The position numbers and the translations under genes were made by a program. Below are positions 33,616 to 41,253 of a DNA stretch of 64,000 bases, piece by piece. Source of the stretch: Fumia sp045615345 (lineage in GTDB: Bacteria > Bacillota > Clostridia > Oscillospirales > Ruminococcaceae); contig JAZLER010000013.1 of the NCBI GenBank assembly GCA_045615345.1, positions 62,001-126,000 on the forward strand, written 5' to 3'. The notes under the pieces are model-generated. The model was not told the origin of the DNA, did not search any database, and saw only the letters and a list, made by a program, of their open reading frames with translations. The stretch's first letter is position 1. Every line of letters begins with the position of its first letter.

Positions 33616-35460
33616 CTATTTGAATGAAATTTCAACTGTATCGCTCTCAGCAACTAAAAGGTAGATATCCCCCACGTAATGTGTAAGCTCTCCACCCTTT
33701 ACTTCACCGGGAGTTTTATTGTTAAATCGCATTAAAAATTGTGCTTCATCATAAAAGCCTTCAATTTTTACCGTCATATGGTCATCGAAGATTTCCCTTT
33801 TGGGGGAAACTGCAACAAATCTTGAAACCGCCGCCGACATCTCCGAACCCGTAAAGTTTCTGATATTCGGCACTGCGGTGTACATCCAGTTAAGATAGTC
33901 GTCAAAGCTCTGGCAAAGCTTTTCCCATCCGAGCTCGGCACCACGGTCGGGGTCAAGCGCATCGTCAGGGTGGGTAAAATAGTTGTTTGCAAGATGTAAG
34001 TTAAGCTCGGATATTGCCGCCATCTTCATATAGTCTGTAAGGTCACATCCCGAAATAATACGGGGCTGGTCGATAATTCCGTCTTCGGCTACGTCGTATT
34101 CCTGAGTACACGAAAAGTCAAGATGCGCATCGGCAAAATAAATACCCGAAATCGTCTTGATATGCGGATATTCCTTTGCAAGGAGTGCCCTTCCCTCTTT
34201 TGAAAGAAGGTTGGAAGGCGGTACGTAAACTGACATCTCAATGTCGGGGAAAAGTGTATCACAAAAATCAATAAGGTGGTCAAAGCCTTTCTTCATAGCA
34301 GAATAGCTTTCCCAGGTTTTGTAGTCGTAAAGTCCCTGATAATCACAGTTATCAAAGCAAAGAGGCTGATGGTTATATCCGTGATATCCAAGCTCCCCAC
34401 CTTTTCTTAAAAGCATATTACCGAAATTCAAAAAAGTACCTGTATCAGGTTCTGCATCGGTAGTGCCGTCAACGTGGTCATCGTAGCTTTCAATAGCAAG
34501 GCCCGTGTATTTCATACCATATTTATCGGCAAGATTCATCATATCCTGCCACCAGATGTTAATGTAAAAATCACGGATACTGGTATTATAATCCCTCTGG
34601 ATATATTCACTGTTGCCACTCGGAATCTGTGACGGAAAGTCGTCAAGATAGTAGCAGGCACCATTTATAACAGGATAGATATAAACGTCGGTAAGAAGGC
34701 TTAAAGATGCGGTATAAAAACCTCTGTACGCCTTTTCGATAAGACCTATATTATCAACTACAAAAGCACCTTTTCCGTAATTTGTCTTCCATACCAAAGG
34801 CACGTTGTTTTCTTTGTCAATCGCATAAACCTTAACGTCTTTTGAAAGCTGTACGACTCTCGCACTTTCGTAAGGGCTCGGTACGTCAAAACTCTTTCCT
34901 CCGCCGAGCATAAACTCAGGCTCAACGTATATTTTTTCAACGACGTGATATTCATAAGAAGAATCGAGTATTCCTAAATCGTGCTCGATAACCGATGAAT
35001 AGGGATTTTTATCAATAGTGAGCGGGAAAAGCACCTGACCGCCGTCACGCACGTAGTTACTGAGTGTTATAACGTCGTTACCAAGAGGCTCTAAATCCGA
35101 CATAAAGACGATAACGTATTCGTAATTATAAAAATCAGGAACACTTGACACTGACAAGTCAACCTCGTCCCTTCCTATCTTCATATCGTTCATTATGAGG
35201 ATGAATTCCGCCATAATATCTTCATTGTCTTTTTTACTGCCGTCATACAAAAAGAGAGCATTTTTCTGAAGTTTTGCAACTGCCTCTGCCTTTGTTACCA
35301 AGCTTTCATCCGGCATAAAATCAAGAGCAGTACCCGCATAGGTATACCTGATACCGGAAAGTTCGGTGAACAGAATGAAAGAAATAACAAAAAAGACAAA
35401 AACTATCGCTAAAACACCCTTGTAACGGAATTTTATGAATTTTTGCTTTATTCTTTCCAA
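33616..35460 (-). CDS. pelA: PelA-type polysaccharide deacetylase (DUF2194)
   Basis: A 614-residue membrane-anchored extracellular protein: one N-terminal membrane helix (about 16-33), a flavodoxin/GATase-like region (about 65-260) and a deacetylase barrel (about 285-530). The barrel has metal-site candidates YYLDDFPSQ and GYHGYNHQ, as in the PelA deacetylase domain. The glycoside hydrolase domain of proteobacterial PelA is absent, as reported for the Gram-positive PelA(DA) type. It would partly de-N-acetylate the polymer and so give it charge. It overlaps pelE by 13 bp. Confidence 0.85.
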   Translation of the reverse strand: MERIKQKFIKFRYKGVLAIVFVFFVISFILFTELSGIRYTYAGTALDFMPDESLVTKAEAVAKLQKNALFLYDGSKKDNEDIMAEFILIMNDMKIGRDEVDLSVSSVPDFYNYEYVIVFMSDLEPLGNDVITLSNYVRDGGQVLFPLTIDKNPYSSVIEHDLGILDSSYEYHVVEKIYVEPEFMLGGGKSFDVPSPYESARVVQLSKDVKVYAIDKENNVPLVWKTNYGKGAFVVDNIGLIEKAYRGFYTASLSLLTDVYIYPVINGACYYLDDFPSQIPSGNSEYIQRDYNTSIRDFYINIWWQDMMNLADKYGMKYTGLAIESYDDHVDGTTDAEPDTGTFLNFGNMLLRKGGELGYHGYNHQPLCFDNCDYQGLYDYKTWESYSAMKKGFDHLIDFCDTLFPDIEMSVYVPPSNLLSKEGRALLAKEYPHIKTISGIYFADAHLDFSCTQEYDVAEDGIIDQPRIISGCDLTDYMKMAAISELNLHLANNYFTHPDDALDPDRGAELGWEKLCQSFDDYLNWMYTAVPNIRNFTGSEMSAAVSRFVAVSPKREIFDDHMTVKIEGFYDEAQFLMRFNNKTPGEVKGGELTHYVGDIYLLVAESDTVEISFK

Positions 35461-36329
35461 AATGCAAGTTCCTCCTTAGCTCGTGACGAGAAGAAAATCT
35501 CTCCGCTTTCGATTTCGTTAATCAGCTTCTTTATATCCTCGCCACGGTTAAGAGAGCCAAGATATTTAAGCCTCATAAGATAATAGTCTTCAGACTGAGG
35601 GTATATTTGTTTAAACTTTTTAAGATAAACACTCGCCTCAGTGTAGTTTTTAAGCTCAAGCTCGTTTGTGATAAGTCTTACAAAATCAGTAATGGTGGGG
35701 TCTACAGAAACCTTCTTTTCCATAAGCTCGGAATAAAGCTTTCTGTTCATAATCATAACCTGACCCTGCATAAGGTTCTGGGAAATACAACTCCACAAAA
35801 AGTTTGCATAATCCTCTAAAACAAGCAAATCCTCAGGATTTTGCGAATATCTTTTTTCAAACTGCTGTAATCGGTAGTCGTTTTCCTTTGAAATCTCAAC
35901 CATCGCAGTAACGGCGTAGTGCACAACCTCGGTATCCTCGTTGTTACCCGCCTTTTGCAGAAATTCTATGTATTCTTTGGGGTTGTCGTTCAAAACGTCC
36001 ATAATGATACTTCTGCGCTCTCTGGGGGAGTTTATAACGAGAGCTTCTTCAATAGGCACAGTTTTAGCTGCAACCTTTTTTTCATCAACAGTTACAGTTT
36101 TGTAAAGTTCTGATTCGAGTTTTAATTTTTCAACGCCTACGTCAATGGCATCGTCAAGCTTAAAGCCTATCTGCAGATGCAAAACCATAACCGATATCAC
36201 ACCCCAGAAAGGCAACAAAAGTGCCACCCAGAACATAATTTTGTGCACCTTTAAAAGACCGCTTCTTATTCCAAAAAAAACAAGCAGTGACATTAAAAGA
36301 TGTAACAAAACTAAAACTGCAAACAACAT
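35448..36329 (-). CDS. pelE: PelE-like membrane/TPR protein
   Basis: A 293-residue protein with two N-terminal membrane helices (about 1-22 and 30-50) and a helical cytoplasmic part containing TPR-like repeats (about 120-290, for example NPEDLLVLEDYANFLW and EASVYLKKFKQIYPQSEDYY). This architecture and its place between pelD and pelA identify PelE, which holds the PelD-PelG synthase complex together. Sequence-level recognition alone would be weak. Confidence 0.8.
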   Translation of the reverse strand: MLFAVLVLLHLLMSLLVFFGIRSGLLKVHKIMFWVALLLPFWGVISVMVLHLQIGFKLDDAIDVGVEKLKLESELYKTVTVDEKKVAAKTVPIEEALVINSPRERRSIIMDVLNDNPKEYIEFLQKAGNNEDTEVVHYAVTAMVEISKENDYRLQQFEKRYSQNPEDLLVLEDYANFLWSCISQNLMQGQVMIMNRKLYSELMEKKVSVDPTITDFVRLITNELELKNYTEASVYLKKFKQIYPQSEDYYLMRLKYLGSLNRGEDIKKLINEIESGEIFFSSRAKEELAFWKE

Positions 36330-36337
36330 AAAATCAC

Positions 36338-39112
36338 CTATAAAACTGTGATGTCAATACCCTCAAATCTCGGTAAAATATACTGCAAATCGTCTTTTGT
36401 TGCCTGTGAAAAGAGAATATTAAGCTTTCCGTTTTCCGCTTCACCGATAACATCATTGGCGCGTACTTTGCCTGAAATAAGGCTTTCCATCTCTGTAAGC
36501 GTTTTTTCTTTACAGTTAATTTCCGCTAAAATGAAGCTTGAAACCTTCTTTTCTTCCAGAGCCTTAAAGTTATTAAGGCATTCAGTGAACGCTTCCCTTT
36601 TCATAACACGGGTACCCTTGATATACTGCTTGTCGTAAACAGCAATATTATAGTCATACGCACGGAGAAGTGACATCTGCACCAGGTCTTTAAGAATCTT
36701 AAAAAGATTTACGTAATAAAGTGAACGCTGTTTCATATCGGCGTGCCACAAAAAGATCATCAAAACTAAATTATCGCCCTTGTAAATACCACCTGCGTAC
36801 ATCGGCAAATCTCTTGAAAGGGTTGTATTTCTGAAAATCTCCCCGTTTTCAAGTTTTTCCAAAACAGGCTTATATGTATCAAGTGAAACTGAACGCGATA
36901 CATTTTCGATAATATCACGGGAAGCCACCTCAAGACGCCCGAACCCGCTTTGCGGATTGACAGAATACACAGTGATACTCTTGTTTTCAAGGACCTCCTC
37001 AAAAGTTTCCATTATCCTTAAATACAAAAGCTGTGGTTCAACAGTGTCAAGCCGTCTTGTAATATCAAAGATTTTGCCAAAACTGTCCTTTGAACCAATG
37101 ATCTGCTTTTTGAGTTCGCGCTTTTCAAAAAGGGTATCTTCGTAGATTTCCCTTGTAAAAACAAGCTTATCTTCTAAAAGCTTATTTTCTTCCGATACAA
37201 AACGGATTTTATCGTCATAACGAAGTTTTACATAACCGCAAAGAGCACCGACAAGGAAGAAAAACACAAAAGCAAGCCAGTTTGTAGGCTCATAAAAGAT
37301 AGTTTCTGGAGCTGTTCCACTTACCACCTTTGCGATAAACCACGAAATACTCGAAAGTCCTGCCGCCGCAAGCCCGAAGTTAAGTCCGTGTACCGTTGCC
37401 ATAATAACTATGTAAATTGTCCTGAAATCAACTATTGAGAAGATTACCGCCGAATCGGTCATATGTACAAACACTTCCGAAATCAAAAACAAAATAACAA
37501 GCTCCAAAACCTTGATTATAAGCGAATGCTTTTGCAAAAATGCCTTTACTTTATCAAATAAATTAAGATGAGTTTCGTTTTTATAATCAATATACTTCTG
37601 ATACTGCTCGGGTAAATCCTCGATAATCGAAATCTTTGAAAACCAGCCGTATTCATTTCTTATAGCTTTGTTATTTGCTTCAAGCGTTTTAGAAGAATGT
37701 TTACCCGTAAAATCAACCTTTGCACTGCTGTCACAGGACCATAACCTTTCTGCAAAATCCTTGAAAGTAAGGTTAAAGTCATCGTTTATGGTAAGAATAC
37801 CCGTACCCGATTTCCAGTTATCCATAAGCCTTACGATAAGCTCGGACAAATCTCTCATCGAGATAAAATACATCTTGTTATGGGCCTCTTCATCAATTGT
37901 CACAGCCTTTTTCTTATACATTTTCTCGAAAACATTAAAAAGAAAATCCCCTTTTCTGAGTCCCGAGTAAAGATACGGAATCTGCACAATCTTAATATCA
38001 TAACTTTTATCCTGCCCGTAATATTCACAGAGGTTCTCTTTAGCCTTTGCCAAAATAGACTTATCCGTCATTTCATTAAACGATGAATCAAGTGAAGAAA
38101 GATAAAGGATTTTCACATCTTTCTGGGTTTCTTTTGAAAACTCAAGTACTTCCCTTAATTCCTCGGCATCACTTTTTTCAAGCGTGTTAAATGTAAGCTC
38201 ACCCGAGAAATATACTATTACATCAAATTCATAGGTATCAAGAACTGCTTTGATTGACGGCTTTTTAATCTTAAAAAGCTTTATCTTACCACCCGTCTGC
38301 AAATCGTTGTTACCAATTACCGTAACCTTGCTGTCGGGGAAAGTGTTGTTAATAAATTCTTTGGTTATGTACTCAGTATTACCGATACAGAGAACTCTTT
38401 TTGTTTTTATTGCATTATCTGAAAAAGTAACCTGCCGCTTTTTATCAAGGGTATTTCTGAGTTCAACAAGCTCGCTGTGGTTTACAACCTTCATAAGGCG
38501 TTCAATCAATACCTCATTGAAAACACCACACATACCGCTTGAAATCATCTGCACTGCAACATCCTGAGAAAATGCATCCTTGTAACTGCGCTTGGTTGTA
38601 AGGGCATCATAGGAGTCAGCAAGGGCAACTACCTGTGCCGGGAGAGGAATAGCATCACCAACAAGCCCCTCAGGATACCCCGTACCATCAAAACGCTCGT
38701 GATGATACTTAGCAATTTCTGCAGCGTATTCAATTACAGAAGAAGAAATATCGGGAGCATCAATTTTTCTTATCACATCTTCGCCGAACGCTGCATGTTT
38801 TTTGACAATATCGTACTCAAGCGGAGAAAGCTTCCCGGGAAAATCAAGAATACTTTTTGGAATTTTGCTTTTACCAATATCGTGCAGCGAAGAAGCCATC
38901 GCAATATAATTTATCTCTTCATCAGAAAAAGAATATACCTCATCCTTGCAAAGTTCCTTAAGAATAAGCTCTGTAAGCATTCTTACATGGTATATATGAA
39001 AGCCACTTTCACCATTCAAGGTGTCGGGAATGTTTTCAGAAGTCAAATATTCAGTTTTAAGGTTATAATTATCGTTTTCAAAGTCAACGACCAAAAGCGG
39101 ATTTCCCTGCAT
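36338..39112 (-). CDS. pelD: HD-GYP - SDR - PelD fusion, c-di-GMP receptor and phosphodiesterase
   Basis: A 924-residue three-part protein. About 30-215: an HD-GYP phosphodiesterase with HD at 77-78, HHERFDGTGYP (137-147) and DSYDALTTKRSY, all key motifs present. About 225-490: a Rossmann epimerase/SDR-like domain (RVLCIGNTEYITKEFI, YEFDVIVYFSG, KILYLSSLDSS, QIPYLYSGLR). About 505-615: four membrane helices. About 640-785: GAF. About 800-924: a degenerate GGDEF, where ENGKL replaces GGDEF but RAND (884-887) keeps the RxxD receptor site. The last three parts are PelD; the first two are added. I start at ATG 39110-39112 after AAAGGAG. Confidence 0.87.
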   Translation of the reverse strand: MQGNPLLVVDFENDNYNLKTEYLTSENIPDTLNGESGFHIYHVRMLTELILKELCKDEVYSFSDEEINYIAMASSLHDIGKSKIPKSILDFPGKLSPLEYDIVKKHAAFGEDVIRKIDAPDISSSVIEYAAEIAKYHHERFDGTGYPEGLVGDAIPLPAQVVALADSYDALTTKRSYKDAFSQDVAVQMISSGMCGVFNEVLIERLMKVVNHSELVELRNTLDKKRQVTFSDNAIKTKRVLCIGNTEYITKEFINNTFPDSKVTVIGNNDLQTGGKIKLFKIKKPSIKAVLDTYEFDVIVYFSGELTFNTLEKSDAEELREVLEFSKETQKDVKILYLSSLDSSFNEMTDKSILAKAKENLCEYYGQDKSYDIKIVQIPYLYSGLRKGDFLFNVFEKMYKKKAVTIDEEAHNKMYFISMRDLSELIVRLMDNWKSGTGILTINDDFNLTFKDFAERLWSCDSSAKVDFTGKHSSKTLEANNKAIRNEYGWFSKISIIEDLPEQYQKYIDYKNETHLNLFDKVKAFLQKHSLIIKVLELVILFLISEVFVHMTDSAVIFSIVDFRTIYIVIMATVHGLNFGLAAAGLSSISWFIAKVVSGTAPETIFYEPTNWLAFVFFFLVGALCGYVKLRYDDKIRFVSEENKLLEDKLVFTREIYEDTLFEKRELKKQIIGSKDSFGKIFDITRRLDTVEPQLLYLRIMETFEEVLENKSITVYSVNPQSGFGRLEVASRDIIENVSRSVSLDTYKPVLEKLENGEIFRNTTLSRDLPMYAGGIYKGDNLVLMIFLWHADMKQRSLYYVNLFKILKDLVQMSLLRAYDYNIAVYDKQYIKGTRVMKREAFTECLNNFKALEEKKVSSFILAEINCKEKTLTEMESLISGKVRANDVIGEAENGKLNILFSQATKDDLQYILPRFEGIDITVL

Positions 39113-39150
39113 ATAAGATACTCCTTTCAACCGATAATAATACATTTTCT

Positions 39151-39179
39151 ATTATATACCTTTTTTCTTCATATTTCAA
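39151..39179 (-). promoter_or_regulatory. Sigma-A promoter of the pel locus
   Basis: On the minus strand TTGAAA (39174-39179), 17 bp, TATAAT (39151-39156), 39 bp before the pelD start. Because the ten minus-strand genes overlap or are closely spaced down to 23998, this may drive all of them. Confidence 0.8.
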
Positions 39180-39213
39180 CAGTATTATTGAGCTTTTTTA
39201 AGGAATAATACTG
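39180..39213. promoter_or_regulatory. 10-bp inverted repeat between pelD and the 59-residue gene
   Basis: Arms CAGTATTATT (39180-39189) and AATAATACTG (39204-39213) are perfect. The repeat touches the pelD -35 box and precedes the ribosome binding site of the divergent small gene. It is an operator candidate; no terminator T-run follows. Confidence 0.5.
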
Positions 39214-39231
39214 AAAAAAGGAGGTAATTTT

Positions 39232-39411
39232 ATGAACAGATCAGTAAACGGTAATAAAGGTAACCGCACAACTATCAAAAAAGATGAACATTTTGTACCG
39301 ATGTTTAACAATTTCCCCCTCACCGATTTGAAAGAAGAAGACGGTGAGCTCAAAATCCCCGATGATAATGCAAAGCAGATGAGAAAATACAGTATTGAAA
39401 ACAAAAAGTAA
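39232..39411 (+). CDS. Small hydrophilic protein, unknown
   Basis: A 59-residue reading frame with an excellent ribosome binding site (AAAGGAGG, 7 bp before ATG 39232). The N-terminus is basic and Asn-rich (MNRSVNGNKGNR), the middle is FVPMFNNFPLTDL, and the C-terminus is charged; it has no membrane segment. Divergent from the pel operon, from which an inverted repeat separates it. I do not recognise the family. Confidence 0.65.
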   Translation: MNRSVNGNKGNRTTIKKDEHFVPMFNNFPLTDLKEEDGELKIPDDNAKQMRKYSIENKK

Positions 39412-39428
39412 ACTTTTATTTAAAACTA

Positions 39429-39458
39429 TTGTCAAAATACTTCTTTTAGTGATACACT
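39429..39458 (+). promoter_or_regulatory. Probable promoter of cls
   Basis: TTGTCA (39429-39434), 18 bp, TACACT (39453-39458), then AGAGGTTT before ATG 39486. Confidence 0.5.
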
Positions 39459-39485
39459 TAAATCACAGAAAAGAGGTTTAGCTGT

Positions 39486-40967
39486 ATGAAAAAACTATTA
39501 GGATTCTTAACAACAAGGCTTTTTATCTTCGCCTTTTTAATCATATTACAGATAGGACTTTTAGTTTTAAGTATCATAAAGCTTCAGGAATTATCTGTTT
39601 ATTTTTACATTCTTTGTCAGGTTTTAAGCCTTGTTGTAGTATTTTTCATAGTCGGCAAAGACGATAATCCGAACTATAAAATCGCCTGGATTATCCCAAT
39701 TATGATGTTCCCGCTTTTCGGAGGAGTATTTTATCTCTTTTTCGGACGAAGAGGCATTTCAAAAAAAGTAAAAAAGATTTTAAAAACCGAAAAAACAGAC
39801 GATATAAACTCTGATATTCTTCTCTCTTTAAAGGAAAATCCTGAAATTTTCAAACAAGCATCATATATAAGTTCTGTGGGGTACCCTGTCTATACCAATA
39901 CCGAAACCACCTACCTTTCCCCCGGCGAAAAGCTTCTCGATACTATGATTTGTGAGCTTAAAAAAGCTAAAAGCTTTATCTACCTTGAATATTTCATAAT
40001 CGAAGAAGGTAATTTCTGGAACAAAATCCTTGAAATCCTTTCACAGAAGGTAAAAGAAGGTGTCGATGTAAGGGTTATGTATGACGATATGGGGTGCATT
40101 AAAACCCTCCCTGACGGATACACAAAAAAACTAAAAAAACTCGGCATAAAAGCCAAGGTTTTTAACCCTTTTGTCCCGTCTGTTGACCTTTTTATGAACA
40201 ACCGCGACCACAGAAAAATCTGCGTTATTGACGGTGAAGTAGGGTTTACAGGTGGAATTAACCTTGCAGATGAATATATAAACGAAAAAATGCGTTTCGG
40301 TCACTGGAAAGATGCAGGAATTATGCTTAAAGGCGAAGCGGTTTTAAGTTTAACTTCAATGTTTTTGCACCTCTGGGGCGATGATGAAAGGCCCCAAAAG
40401 CCCAAAACCCCATACGCTTCTGACGGTTTTGTGATGCCGTTTTCCGATATGCCGATTGACCGCGAGCTTACAGGCGAAAACATCTATATGAATATGATAA
40501 CTTCCGCCAAGGAAATTATTTCCATTGAAACTCCATACCTCATAATCGACAACGAGATGTTATCAGCCCTTTGTCTTGCCGCCAAAAGCGGAATAAAAGT
40601 AAATATTATAACTCCGGGTATTCCCGACAAATGGTTTGTCCACGAGATGACAAGAAGCAACTATAAAAGGCTTATTCAGTCGGGAGTAAATATATACGAA
40701 TATAAAGATGGTTTTATCCATTCAAAAATTGTTATAACCGACCGCGAATGTGCAGTAATAGGCACGCAGAACTTTGATTACAGAAGCCTTTATCTGCATT
40801 TTGAATGTGGGGTCTGGATGTACAAATCAAACGCTGTACTTGAAGCCGATGACGACTTTAAAGCTATCATAAAAGTTTCACGGAAAATCAGCGAAAGCGA
40901 TTTGAAAATCCCGTGGTACAAGAGTATAGTACGGGGATTTTTAAAACTTTTCGCCCCACTTTTATAG
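39486..40967 (+). CDS. cls: Cardiolipin synthase
   Basis: Joins two phosphatidylglycerols to cardiolipin at the membrane. The 493-residue phospholipase-D-superfamily protein has two N-terminal membrane helices (about 8-30, 35-55), the PLDNc-type linker, and two HKD motifs: NNRDHRKICVIDGEVGFTGG (His about 241) and GFIHSKIVITDRECAVIGTQN. The HKD variant and length match the bacterial ClsA group. It is followed directly by the metG promoter. Confidence 0.95.
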   Translation: MKKLLGFLTTRLFIFAFLIILQIGLLVLSIIKLQELSVYFYILCQVLSLVVVFFIVGKDDNPNYKIAWIIPIMMFPLFGGVFYLFFGRRGISKKVKKILKTEKTDDINSDILLSLKENPEIFKQASYISSVGYPVYTNTETTYLSPGEKLLDTMICELKKAKSFIYLEYFIIEEGNFWNKILEILSQKVKEGVDVRVMYDDMGCIKTLPDGYTKKLKKLGIKAKVFNPFVPSVDLFMNNRDHRKICVIDGEVGFTGGINLADEYINEKMRFGHWKDAGIMLKGEAVLSLTSMFLHLWGDDERPQKPKTPYASDGFVMPFSDMPIDRELTGENIYMNMITSAKEIISIETPYLIIDNEMLSALCLAAKSGIKVNIITPGIPDKWFVHEMTRSNYKRLIQSGVNIYEYKDGFIHSKIVITDRECAVIGTQNFDYRSLYLHFECGVWMYKSNAVLEADDDFKAIIKVSRKISESDLKIPWYKSIVRGFLKLFAPLL

Positions 40968-40996
40968 TTGACAAAGCTTATTTTAAATGATATAAT
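40968..40996 (+). promoter_or_regulatory. Sigma-A promoter of the metG T-box transcript
   Basis: TTGACA (40968-40973), 17 bp, TATAAT (40991-40996). The -35 begins at the base after the cls stop. Confidence 0.9.
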
Positions 40997-41002
40997 CAAC
41001 AT

Positions 41003-41236
41003 ATATCTAAACGTAGTGACGGAAAGAGTAGGTCTTTTAACCTGATTACAGAGAGCTTTTGGCTGGTGGAAAAAAGCAGAGGGTTGTGACTGAAGATGGC
41101 TCCCGAACGGTGCACCCGAATTTTTAAGGTGCAACAGGTCCGCCTGTTATAGCGGTAATGAGGCGTTATTTGACGCGAATTGAAGTGGTACCACGGGACT
41201 ATCATCTCGTCTTCTTTTTAGAAGACGGGATTTTTT
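41003..41236 (+). ncRNA. T-box riboswitch controlling metG
   Basis: A tRNA-sensing leader of about 230 nt. It has the stem I start (AGTGACGGAAAGAGTAGG), the AGAGAGC and GGCTGGTG elements, and the conserved antiterminator core TGGTACCACGG (41186-41196), whose UGGU would pair with the ACCA end of uncharged tRNA. The competing terminator is 41205-41215/41220-41230 followed by six T. ATG at 41096-41098 lies where the specifier codon is expected, agreeing with methionyl-tRNA. The downstream gene is metG. Confidence 0.92.
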
Positions 41237-41253
41237 ATTTAGGAGGAAAAGCT

